DNA from: Methanobrevibacter sp.
Lineage (GTDB): Archaea; Methanobacteriota; Methanobacteria; Methanobacteriales; Methanobacteriaceae
Direction of reading: 5' to 3'
Assembly (NCBI GenBank): GCA_016838945.1
Contig: JADLKP010000161.1
Span: 1-5,206 of the forward strand
DNA: 5,206 bases
This document shows, one piece after another, positions 1 through 5,157 of the stretch (the first letter of the stretch is position 1; each line of letters starts with the position of its first letter). The translations under genes were made by a program, and so were the position numbers. Under the pieces are notes generated by a model. It was not told the DNA's origin. It searched no databases and saw only the letters and a list, made by a program, of their open reading frames with translations.

Positions 1-22
1 TTTTTTTTTTTTTTTTTTTTTA
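1..22 (+). terminator. T-run, probable terminator of a plus-strand gene left of the window
   Basis: The window opens with 21 consecutive T on the plus strand. Archaeal RNA polymerase ends transcription at U-rich tracts, so this fits the 3' end of a plus-strand gene that is not in view, convergent with the hydrolase gene. It cannot serve the minus-strand gene, for which it reads as a run of A. The T-run may extend beyond the window edge. Confidence 0.45.
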
Positions 23-62
23 TTTTGGTAAATTTGGAGTTTTTTTGGTGAATTTGGTGTTT
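23..62. repeat. Two tandem copies of a 20-bp unit
   Basis: Copy one (23-42) and copy two (43-62) match at 18 of 20 positions; the differences are at 30/50 and 38/58. The unit has the form TTTTGGTRAATTTGGWGTTT. The repeat fills the short space between the T-run and the stop codon of the minus-strand hydrolase gene. Its function is unknown; it could be slippage in non-coding DNA. Confidence 0.7.
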
Positions 63-66
63 TGTT

Positions 67-912
67 TCATTCCAAAATCTTTATTTTTGGATTTTCTTCA
101 ATACAATTGGATTTAATGAAATTGATTGCTATGGTGTTAAATAATTCACAGTCAATTATGTTCCATAGATGATTTCCCTTTCTTATTTCAATTAATTTTC
201 CACTTTTAAATACGTCCTTAACTTCAATTGCTGATTTGGTGCAATTCAAATCCTCTTTGCTTCCATAAGTAATCAAAATGTTTTCCTTTTCCAATATGTC
301 TTTTGAAAAATCTTTAGGGAGATTATAATTCAATGATTCGTAAGCTATTTCTTTCTCTTCCTTGATTGATCTGTCCAATATCCTTTCCATATAATCATAA
401 TATTCCTTGGAAATTCCATAATATCTTAAATATGCCTTTACGATGAATTGATCAGGCTTTTCATTCAGATGCTCTGATTGTGTCTTTGCCAATCTATTTG
501 TGACGCTTAATTCCTTCATCTCCTTGCAATCGCTTATTTCAGGGCTTGATAAAATTAGATTATCAATCATTTGAGGATTTTCATTTAATGTTTCAATAGC
601 TATTGAACTTCCAAGTCCTAATGAGATGATATTTATCTTTTCTATCCTTTTTGAACTGATTAAATCTTTGATGAATTCACTCACTTTTCTGGAGGATTCC
701 TTAATGGTGAATTCTCCATCGGATTTGCTCTCTCCATGGTGTGGCAAATCAAGGAATATGCAGTGATAGCCCTTAAAATACTTTTCATATCCCTCCTTTT
801 GCCGGGTCCAAATCCATTTGTCAAGCAATTTGGTGTGGAGAAAGAGTATTGTCTCATCATTTTCCTCTCCAATTTCCTCATAGGCAATATTGTCAAAATA
901 TTTTAAAGTCAT
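67..912 (-). CDS. Alpha/beta-hydrolase-fold protein with the nucleophile serine missing
   Basis: A 281-residue cytoplasmic protein with no signal peptide. The order of landmarks is that of the alpha/beta hydrolase family: a strand then His26-Thr27 (family usually His-Gly) and Trp33/Trp35; the DLPHHGES segment (residues 55-62), matching the usual D-P-G-H-G-x-S; the nucleophile elbow at 97-101; a GSKED segment (217-221) where the acid residue lies; and the catalytic-type GNHLWN (246-251) with His248, followed by a helix. At the elbow the family pattern G-x-S-x-G reads S97-L98-G99-L100-G101, so glycine stands in place of serine. The codon, GGA at 618-616, is unambiguous. Either the protein is a catalytically dead relative (binding or regulatory role) or it uses another chemistry; no substrate can be named. 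The start ATG is preceded by GTGATAAA, a weak ribosome site that resembles the leader of fprA on the other strand. The gene is divergent from fprA and has no T-rich tract downstream on its own strand. Confidence 0.85.
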   Translation of the reverse strand: MTLKYFDNIAYEEIGEENDETILFLHTKLLDKWIWTRQKEGYEKYFKGYHCIFLDLPHHGESKSDGEFTIKESSRKVSEFIKDLISSKRIEKINIISLGLGSSIAIETLNENPQMIDNLILSSPEISDCKEMKELSVTNRLAKTQSEHLNEKPDQFIVKAYLRYYGISKEYYDYMERILDRSIKEEKEIAYESLNYNLPKDFSKDILEKENILITYGSKEDLNCTKSAIEVKDVFKSGKLIEIRKGNHLWNIIDCELFNTIAINFIKSNCIEENPKIKILE

Positions 913-1044
913 TTTATCACAATTTATTTATCATGTTAATTAGTTGCTATGTTATCGAACAAAACATATACATTTATTAATGTTGATTGTTATATATAAT
1001 ATTGATTCTTATTAAAATTTATTAAAAATGAGATTAGTGATAAT
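913..1044. promoter_or_regulatory. Divergent promoter region, hydrolase / fprA
   Basis: This 132-bp AT-rich gap must carry the promoters of both flanking genes, which are read away from each other. It contains a short inverted repeat (ACATT at 970-974, AATGT at 979-983, 4-base spacer) that lies just upstream of the fprA TATA-like box and could be an operator, though arms of five bases are also expected by chance. TTATTAAAA occurs twice, at 1009-1017 and 1019-1027, ten bases apart. For the minus-strand gene a TATA-like stretch lies near 965-978. Both genes have nearly the same bases before the start: GTGATAAA-ATG and GTGATAAT-ATG. Confidence 0.6.
991..1000 (+). promoter_or_regulatory. TATA-like box of fprA
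   Basis: TATATATAAT lies about 45-54 bases ahead of the fprA start codon. With the usual archaeal distance of about 25 bases from box to transcription start, the message would begin near 1018-1024 and carry a leader of some 20-25 bases that includes the weak ribosome site AGTGAT (1036-1041). No clear purine-rich BRE element is seen. Confidence 0.5.
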
Positions 1045-2268
1045 ATGAAAGCTGACGCATACAAAATCGTAGATGACGTTTATTGGGTAGGAGTTCTCGA
1101 CTGGGACATTCGTGACTACCACGGATACACCTTAAACGGAACAACCTACAACTGTTACTTGGTATTTGGTGAAGACAAGGTTGCTTTAATCGACAACGTT
1201 TATCCTGGAAAATCTGAACAGTTCTGGGGAAGAATCAAAGATGCCTTTGAAAAGGAAGGCAGAGAATTCAAAATAGATGTAGTGGTTCAAAACCACATCG
1301 AAAACGACCACAGCGGTTCCTTAGGTGAAGTGGTTGCAAAATTCCCAGATGTTGAAGTATACTGTTCCAAAAAGGCTGAAGGCGGTCTTAAAAACCACTT
1401 GCCAGAGCTTGCAGACTTTGAATTCAATACAGTAAAAACCGGAGACTCATTGGATATCGGTGGAAAAACCTTCCAATTTGTAAATGCTCCAATGCTTCAC
1501 TGGCCTGACAGCATGTTCACCATGTTGATGGAAGAAGGAATCCTATTTTCTAATGATGCATTCGGTCAGCACATCTGCCTATCTGAAAGATTGGATAAGG
1601 ATGTGGATCCAGTCATTTTGACTGAAGCTGCAAGAAAATACTATGCCAACTTGATCACTCTCTCTTCCCCGATGGTAGGAAGAAAACTCGAAGAGCTTGC
1701 AAAATTAGGATTGGTGGACATCCTCAAGATGATTGCTCCATCTCACGGTCAAATCTTCACAGACCCTAGCTTCATCCTTGACCTTTACACCAAATGGTCA
1801 ACAGGTACATATGAAGGAAACAAGATCACCTTCATTTATGACACCATGCACCATTCAACCCAAAGAATGGCTCATGCAATGGCTGAAGGTGTAATGAGTG
1901 AAGGCGTTGAAGTCAAGATGTACTTCATGCACGATGATGACAAAAGTGATGCCGTAACTGATGTCCTTGATTCCAAAGCGATCTTTGTAGGAGCTCCAAC
2001 CATGATGAACAATCCTTTCCCAGGAATTGGAGATGTCATGTACTACCTCAACTGTCTCAGCTTTGGAAACATTGAAACCAAAAAGGCAGTTGTATTCGGT
2101 TCCAAAGGATGGGCTGGAGGTTCCGCAAGAATCTTGGCTGCAAACCTCGAAGGTGCAGGATTTGAAGTCGTTGAACAGATGGAACTTGACTTCAAGCCAA
2201 CTGAAGAGCAGCTTGAAGAATGCTATGAATTAGGTAAAAAGGTAGCTCAAATGATTAAAGAAGAATAA
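1045..2268 (+). CDS. fprA: F420H2 oxidase, flavodiiron protein FprA
   Basis: A 407-residue soluble enzyme of full family length. Known FprA reduces O2 to water with reduced coenzyme F420 (2 F420H2 + O2 gives 2 F420 + 2 H2O), an oxygen-protection role in methanogens. The N-terminal metallo-beta-lactamase-like domain (about 1-250) has all diiron ligands: the H84-x-E86-x-D88-H89 motif, H152 (in LHWPDS), D171 (in SNDAFG) and H234 (in PSHGQ). The C-terminal flavodoxin-like domain (about 258-405) shows FMN-binding loops: YDTMHHST (265-272), GAPTMMNNPFP (316-326) and FGSKGWAGG (351-359). There is no rubredoxin extension, as expected of the simplest class, which takes electrons from F420H2. The start ATG has a weak GTGAT site four to five bases upstream. 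Codon choice differs from the neighbours: 12 AAC to 4 AAT for asparagine, against about 5 to 27 in the TPR-OB gene, which suggests high expression. It is read alone from its own promoter and ends in a hairpin plus T-rich tract. Confidence 0.97.
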   Translation: MKADAYKIVDDVYWVGVLDWDIRDYHGYTLNGTTYNCYLVFGEDKVALIDNVYPGKSEQFWGRIKDAFEKEGREFKIDVVVQNHIENDHSGSLGEVVAKFPDVEVYCSKKAEGGLKNHLPELADFEFNTVKTGDSLDIGGKTFQFVNAPMLHWPDSMFTMLMEEGILFSNDAFGQHICLSERLDKDVDPVILTEAARKYYANLITLSSPMVGRKLEELAKLGLVDILKMIAPSHGQIFTDPSFILDLYTKWSTGTYEGNKITFIYDTMHHSTQRMAHAMAEGVMSEGVEVKMYFMHDDDKSDAVTDVLDSKAIFVGAPTMMNNPFPGIGDVMYYLNCLSFGNIETKKAVVFGSKGWAGGSARILAANLEGAGFEVVEQMELDFKPTEEQLEECYELGKKVAQMIKEE

Positions 2269-2350
2269 TTCTTCTTTATCTTTTCTTTTTTTATTTATTT
2301 TATTTATCCTATTTTTTATAGATTTTTTTAATTCAAATAATATCTTTTTT
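2256..2350 (+). terminator. Hairpin plus T-rich terminator of fprA, overlapping the stop codon
   Basis: The last codons of fprA form a perfect inverted repeat: TAAAGAAGAA (2256-2265) and TTCTTCTTTA (2269-2278), with the TAA stop codon (2266-2268) as the three-base loop. A T-rich stretch with runs of up to seven T follows to about 2350. A stem followed by a U-tract is the form of an intrinsic terminator; in archaea the U-tract alone is often enough. The stem is AU-rich with two G-C pairs, so the hairpin would be modest. Confidence 0.6.
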
Positions 2351-2362
2351 TAAGTAATTAAT

Positions 2363-2369
2363 AGGTGAT
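2363..2369 (+). promoter_or_regulatory. Ribosome binding site that argues for an ATT start
   Basis: AGGTGAT is complementary to the 3' end of archaeal 16S rRNA. Its GGTGA core ends five bases before an in-frame ATT (2374-2376). The same core is six bases from the ATG of the secreted-protein gene at 4621, so the spacing is normal for this genome. The GTG within the site (2365-2367) has no ribosome site of its own and could start only on a leaderless message. Confidence 0.5.
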
Positions 2370-2598
2370 TTCCATTAGTGAAGAAGAAGACTTAAGGATG
2401 ATTGAGGAACATAATCAGAAATCTGTGGAAGAATTGGTTGAAAACTTCTCTTATGTCTATATCTATTTGGCTGATGGGAGGTCATATTCCATTACAAAGG
2501 AAAACAGTTTTGAATTCAAGGGCGGTAAATTCCATATTTACGATAAGAATATTGAAGTTGATATAGTTGATATTGAATTGATTGAATTTTCAGATTAG
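2365..2598 (+). CDS. Small acidic protein of unknown function
   Basis: I do not recognise this protein. From the GTG at 2365 it would have 77 residues, with 19 Asp/Glu against 7 Lys/Arg and no signal peptide or membrane segment. An N-terminal acidic helix (about 5-28) is followed by alternating hydrophobic stretches (29-36, 50-59, 62-75) that look like beta strands, with an LADGRSYSI turn; a small beta barrel is possible but this is inference. The start is uncertain. The only good ribosome site, AGGTGAT (2363-2369), overlaps the GTG; it is correctly placed for an in-frame ATT at 2374, which would give 74 residues. The first in-frame ATG (2398) is too far from it. The gene ends 67 bases before the TPR-OB start, on the same strand. 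Coding status is supported by the ribosome site and the acidic, ordered composition. Confidence 0.7.
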   Translation: MISISEEEDLRMIEEHNQKSVEELVENFSYVYIYLADGRSYSITKENSFEFKGGKFHIYDKNIEVDIVDIELIEFSD

Positions 2599-2625
2599 TT
2601 TTTTCACTTTTTATATTTTTTAATT
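2599..2625 (+). promoter_or_regulatory. T-rich stretch with TATA-like box ahead of the TPR-OB gene
   Basis: The gap after the small acidic gene has T-runs of six bases that could end its transcript, and contains TTTATATT (2610-2617), 49 bases ahead of the TPR-OB ATG. Initiation about 25 bases downstream would give a leader of some 25 bases with the GAGGA ribosome site. The two genes may therefore be an operon with read-through, or separate units; the sequence does not settle it. Confidence 0.35.
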
Positions 2626-2665
2626 CTTGCTTTGCAAAGGGAATAATAATATTTTGAGGATAATC

Positions 2666-3964
2666 ATGTCAGATAGAGATTTCAATAAGGATGGGCAGAC
2701 TTATTTTGAATTGAAGGAATACAAAAAGGCCGTTGAATGCTTTGATAAAGCCATAGAAATCAATCCAGAAGATGAGGTGGCTTGGTTCAATAGGGGATTT
2801 GCCTATTTCAAACTAAATGATTACAATAATTCAATCGATTCATTTGAGAGAGCAATTTCCGTTTTTGACCGTATTATTAATGAAAATCCGGATGATGGTA
2901 TGGCCAAGGAGGGCAGGTCTTTAGCAGAGCATATGATCAAGCAAATTTCCTTAAAAGAAGAGAAAAAGCAGGAATATATCAATATTGTAGGGATTGTTAC
3001 AAAAGTTCGTGATCCTATGGAACTTAAGGAGTCTGAATGTCTTCAAATCATTGAACTCAGTGATTCATCTTCAGCAATAAGGGCAATTCTCTGGAATGAA
3101 AACACTGGCTTGGACATTAAGAAAGGAGACATAATTGGAATACAAAACGGCTTTGTCGAATATGACAGTCAAGAGCCAGTGGGATACAGAATCAATACAG
3201 ATGAAAGTTCAAAAATAGTTGTCAATCCTAAATTGGAAGAGGGATTGGTTCAGTTTTTAAAGGAATCATTTGACGTTTCCTTGACTGATATTAAGGATAT
3301 TGATGAGGATTCAACAGAAATTGACATTTTGGCCAGAGTAATCACATTGTTTGAAACTTATTCTTTTAAGACAAAGGATGATTCAGGAATTGTTTCATCA
3401 GCCATTCTTGCAGACAATTCTGGAACCATCAAAGCCTTCTTTTGGAATGAGAAAGCTCAAGTTCCAATCATCTCAAATGCATATAAGATCGAAAATGCAA
3501 GAGCAAGACGAACCGATGATGGTATGGAACTTCATATAGGTCAAGGCTCAAGGATTATTGATGAAAATGGTTTGTTCATTGAAGAAAAGGGCAATCTAAA
3601 ATCATTTGAAGAGCTTGAAAGTTTATTGTATGCTTCTAAAAAGATAAATGACTTGAAAGAAAATGATGTGGGCATTAAAGTCATAGGAAAAATAATTGAT
3701 GTTCAGGATGCTTTTGAGTTTGAGGAGAACGGAACTAAATTTTTAGTCAGGATTATTGGGATTGAAGATGATACAGGATCCATAAATGTTAATTTGTGGG
3801 ATGAAATGGCTGACAACATATATTATGCGGTGGGGGACTTTATCAAGATTCAGAACCCTGCAGTTGTTTATAATAAAAATACCTGTAATTTGGAGCTAAG
3901 TGTTGGAGATGGCTGTAATATAATCGATGCTTCCTTTGAGGAAATTGATAGTATTTCCAATTGA
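2666..3964 (+). CDS. TPR protein with three RPA-like OB folds, probable ssDNA/nucleic-acid binder
   Basis: A 432-residue soluble protein. An open frame reaches back to a TTG at 2627, but the ATG at 2666 has GAGGA (2656-2660) five bases ahead, so I take that start. Residues 8-36 are a good tetratricopeptide repeat (KDGQTYFELKEYKKAVECF onward, ending in NPED) and 37-76 a second, longer one (AWFNRGFAYFKLNDY onward); these normally bind other proteins. Three similar units follow, at about 104-188, 217-298 and 335-421. Each has the beta-strand signature of replication protein A OB folds, ending in a Trp-Asn/Asp-Glu: IRAILWNE (W143), IKAFFWNE (W260) and INVNLWDE (W378). The three tryptophans are spaced 117 and 118 residues apart, which points to internal duplication. 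There is no CxxC zinc finger such as many archaeal RPAs have; the only cysteines are 25, 125, 407 and 417. A role in replication or repair is likely from the OB folds but not proven; RNA binding remains possible. Confidence 0.85.
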   Translation: MSDRDFNKDGQTYFELKEYKKAVECFDKAIEINPEDEVAWFNRGFAYFKLNDYNNSIDSFERAISVFDRIINENPDDGMAKEGRSLAEHMIKQISLKEEKKQEYINIVGIVTKVRDPMELKESECLQIIELSDSSSAIRAILWNENTGLDIKKGDIIGIQNGFVEYDSQEPVGYRINTDESSKIVVNPKLEEGLVQFLKESFDVSLTDIKDIDEDSTEIDILARVITLFETYSFKTKDDSGIVSSAILADNSGTIKAFFWNEKAQVPIISNAYKIENARARRTDDGMELHIGQGSRIIDENGLFIEEKGNLKSFEELESLLYASKKINDLKENDVGIKVIGKIIDVQDAFEFEENGTKFLVRIIGIEDDTGSINVNLWDEMADNIYYAVGDFIKIQNPAVVYNKNTCNLELSVGDGCNIIDASFEEIDSISN

Positions 3965-3997
3965 ATAAAATCTTTTTATTTTTTACTAAATTTTTAA
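3964..3997 (+). terminator. Weak hairpin and T-rich terminator of the TPR-OB gene
   Basis: AATAAAA (3964-3970) and TTTTATT (3974-3980) form a seven-pair stem with loop TCT, beginning at the last base of the stop codon. Further T-runs follow to about 3997. The stem is all A-U, so the U-tract is the more probable signal. Confidence 0.45.
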
Positions 3998-4122
3998 AGT
4001 CTATTTGGCTGAGTTTGATTGTTTTTATGAATTATTGCTTATTTTGCATATTCTAGCTTTCGTTCATTAGGCCTATGTTATTTCATTCAGTTTTTTCACT
4101 ATTTAGCAGTTTAAATCATCAA

Positions 4123-4131
4123 TATATAAAT
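4123..4131 (+). promoter_or_regulatory. TATA-like box of the Asp-rich lipoprotein gene
   Basis: TATATAAAT is a good match to the archaeal TATA consensus. Initiation about 25 bases downstream would fall near 4150, giving a leader of about 20 bases that includes AAGGAG. This favours the start codon at 4173 over the ATG at 4149, which would lie at the very 5' end of the message. The stretch 3998-4122 shows nothing else I can identify. Confidence 0.5.
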
Positions 4132-4172
4132 ATTAAAATTAACATACTATGTTTATAAAGGAGTTGTTTTTA

Positions 4173-4412
4173 ATGAATAAACAAAATGTATTTGCTTTGC
4201 TATTATTGACAATCGTTCTTTTAGCTGTTGTTTCTGTCAGCGGATGCATAGGCGGATCTGATGATGATTCTGCAAGTGATGCATCTGTAGATTCAGATGA
4301 CTCAAGCGATTCTGTTGATCATGATGATAATGACAATGATGACAACGATAAGGACGATAAAGATGACAAAAATGATAAGGACGACAAAGACGATAAAGAT
4401 GATGACGATTGA
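4173..4412 (+). CDS. Aspartate-rich lipoprotein of unknown function
   Basis: A 79-residue protein exported and probably lipid-anchored. The signal peptide has a short basic start (MNKQN), a hydrophobic core (6-22) and a lipobox V22-S23-G24-C25; the lipid would attach to Cys25. The mature part is almost all Asp, Ser, Asn and Lys: 28 of the last 50 residues are Asp. It runs from a Ser/Asp segment (30-49) through an Asp/Asn segment (51-59) to six DDK-like triplets (59-77) and ends DDDD. Such a chain is expected to be disordered and to bind cations; a function is not known. Start: AAGGAG (4158-4163) is nine bases ahead of ATG 4173; an upstream in-frame ATG (4149) would place the ribosome site inside the coding region. 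Its own TATA-like box suggests a single-gene unit. Lipoprotein call is firm, the biological role is not. Confidence 0.85.
   Translation: MNKQNVFALLLLTIVLLAVVSVSGCIGGSDDDSASDASVDSDDSSDSVDHDDNDNDDNDKDDKDDKNDKDDKDDKDDDD
4347..4409 (+). repeat. Nine-base coding repeat (Asp-Asp-Lys units)
   Basis: The 3' part of the lipoprotein gene is a degenerate tandem repeat of GAY-GAY-AAR. GAT and GAC alternate between copies, so the DNA repeat is imperfect while the encoded pattern is kept. The unit could expand or contract by slippage without breaking the frame. Confidence 0.75.
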
Positions 4413-4535
4413 AGGCTTTAGTTTTTGATTTCAATCATTTGAATTGTTCTTACGTTCATTAAATAATATTCTCTACTTTTTTTATTATTTTTTTTTGAAA
4501 ATTTTTCATTTTTTTATTTTTTTCTTAACTACTTT
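4407..4535 (+). terminator. T-rich end of the lipoprotein transcript
   Basis: GATTGAA (4407-4413) pairs with TTCAATC (4430-4436) across a 16-base loop, with the TGA stop codon in the left arm. A long T-rich tract (about 4475-4535) follows, with up to nine or more T in a row. Termination probably takes place in that tract; the hairpin is weak support only. Confidence 0.4.
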
Positions 4536-4568
4536 TTTACCTTAATTAAAAAACATTTTTAAAAAATC

Positions 4569-4577
4569 TTATAAACT
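4569..4577 (+). promoter_or_regulatory. TATA-like box of the basic secreted protein gene
   Basis: TTATAAACT, preceded by an A-rich stretch that could serve as BRE, lies 44-52 bases ahead of the start codon. Transcription would begin near 4596-4600, giving a leader of about 20-25 bases with AAGGTGAG (4608-4615) as the ribosome site. A second AT-rich candidate at 4583-4597 is too close to the gene. Confidence 0.45.
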
Positions 4578-4620
4578 AATAGGATAAATATTATATTAAC
4601 TAAGATTAAGGTGAGAGAAA

Positions 4621-5058
4621 ATGAATATGAGAAAAATTCTTGTTTTGCTCGTTTTGCTTGTTGCAGTTGTAGGATTTACAATGGGACAGGCTTGTGCTGC
4701 TACAACAACCATTAAAATGGGCAATCATAAGGACATTGGCAGTAAGGATAGGATCTTGACTTTCTATCAAGCAAAAGATGCACAAAATGTCAAAGGGGTA
4801 TATGCTGCTATCTTTTATCATGATAAGAAAAAAGGTGATGACTTCAGACCTCACACTTATGTTTTAAGAAAGATGACAGTTTACTATAAGAATAAGAAAG
4901 GAAAAGTAATAACCAGAACAGCTACAGCAAACACCATCAGTGGACGTATGTTGCTTTCTACAAAAAAGATTAATGGTTACACTCCTTATAAAGCTAAAAT
5001 AACTTATAGCAAGATGACTAAAAAAGAGAAAAGGATTATTATGAATCCGCTTTTCTGA
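4621..5058 (+). CDS. Small, highly basic secreted protein of unknown function
   Basis: A 145-residue protein with a clear cleavable signal peptide: MNMRK, a hydrophobic core (6-18) and an A24-C25-A26 site, so the mature chain starts near residue 27. The segment before Cys25 (GQAC) is a poor lipobox, so I do not call it a lipoprotein. The mature part of about 119 residues has 21 Lys and 6 Arg against 6 Asp and 1 Glu, net about +20, and no cysteine. Alternating hydrophobic and polar stretches rich in Tyr and Thr (59-66, 80-90, 96-102, 121-130) suggest a beta-rich domain. I do not recognise the family. It could bind the pseudomurein wall, an acidic polymer or the acidic lipoprotein encoded upstream. 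The start is supported by GGTGA (4610-4614) six bases ahead of ATG 4621; an ATG two codons on (4627) is possible. Confidence 0.85.
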   Translation: MNMRKILVLLVLLVAVVGFTMGQACAATTTIKMGNHKDIGSKDRILTFYQAKDAQNVKGVYAAIFYHDKKKGDDFRPHTYVLRKMTVYYKNKKGKVITRTATANTISGRMLLSTKKINGYTPYKAKITYSKMTKKEKRIIMNPLF

Positions 5059-5074
5059 TTGGTCTTTTCAAGTC

Positions 5075-5157
5075 TTAACTTTTTTTACTTTTTAATTTTT
5101 AGTTTTTTCTTTTTAGTTTTTAGTTTTTAGTTTTTTCTTTTTTTATTTTTTTTTCAA
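5075..5157 (+). terminator. T-rich terminator region with short repeats
   Basis: Downstream of the secreted-protein gene the plus strand is mostly T. TTTTTAG occurs at 5096-5102 and three times in tandem at 5110-5130. A 19-base block is repeated exactly at 5096-5114 and 5124-5142, offset 28. The T-runs would end transcription; the repeats are probably slippage products. Nothing else is seen up to 5206. Confidence 0.5.

Noticed and set aside
71..91. Seven-pair hairpin TCCAAAA / TTTTGGA near the end of the hydrolase gene
   Set aside because: It lies in coding sequence and has no U-tract after it on the minus strand, so it does not look like a terminator.
681..896. Open frame of 71 codons on the minus strand inside the hydrolase gene
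   Set aside because: It overlaps a gene with clear family motifs in another frame, and its product shows no ordered pattern.
2027..2233. Open frame of 68 codons on the plus strand inside fprA
   Set aside because: It is a shifted reading of the conserved flavodoxin-domain sequence and has no ribosome site of note.
2627..2665. Longer start (TTG at 2627) for the TPR-OB protein
   Set aside because: The added 13 residues are not TPR-like, and GAGGA is placed for the ATG at 2666.
3351..3539. Open frame of 62 codons inside the TPR-OB gene
   Set aside because: Shifted reading of the second OB fold; no independent support.
3998..4122. Possible small RNA or riboswitch in the gap before the lipoprotein gene
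   Set aside because: No stable stem, conserved motif or tRNA-like fold could be found by eye.
4149..4172. Longer start (ATG at 4149) for the lipoprotein
   Set aside because: AAGGAG would then lie inside the gene; the TATA-like box position and signal peptide shape fit ATG 4173.
4237..4434. His/Arg-rich frame of 65 codons on the minus strand opposite the lipoprotein gene
   Set aside because: The His-rich composition is just the complement of GAT/GAC codons; the plus frame has a signal peptide, lipobox and ribosome site.
4430..4443. Five-base hairpin TTCAA-TCAT-TTGAA after the lipoprotein gene
   Set aside because: Too short to mean anything in AT-rich DNA, and it competes with the seven-pair stem at 4407-4436.
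4606..4854. Cysteine-containing frame of 82 codons on the minus strand opposite the secreted-protein gene
   Set aside because: It mirrors the signal peptide region of the plus-strand gene and has no promoter or ribosome site that I can see.
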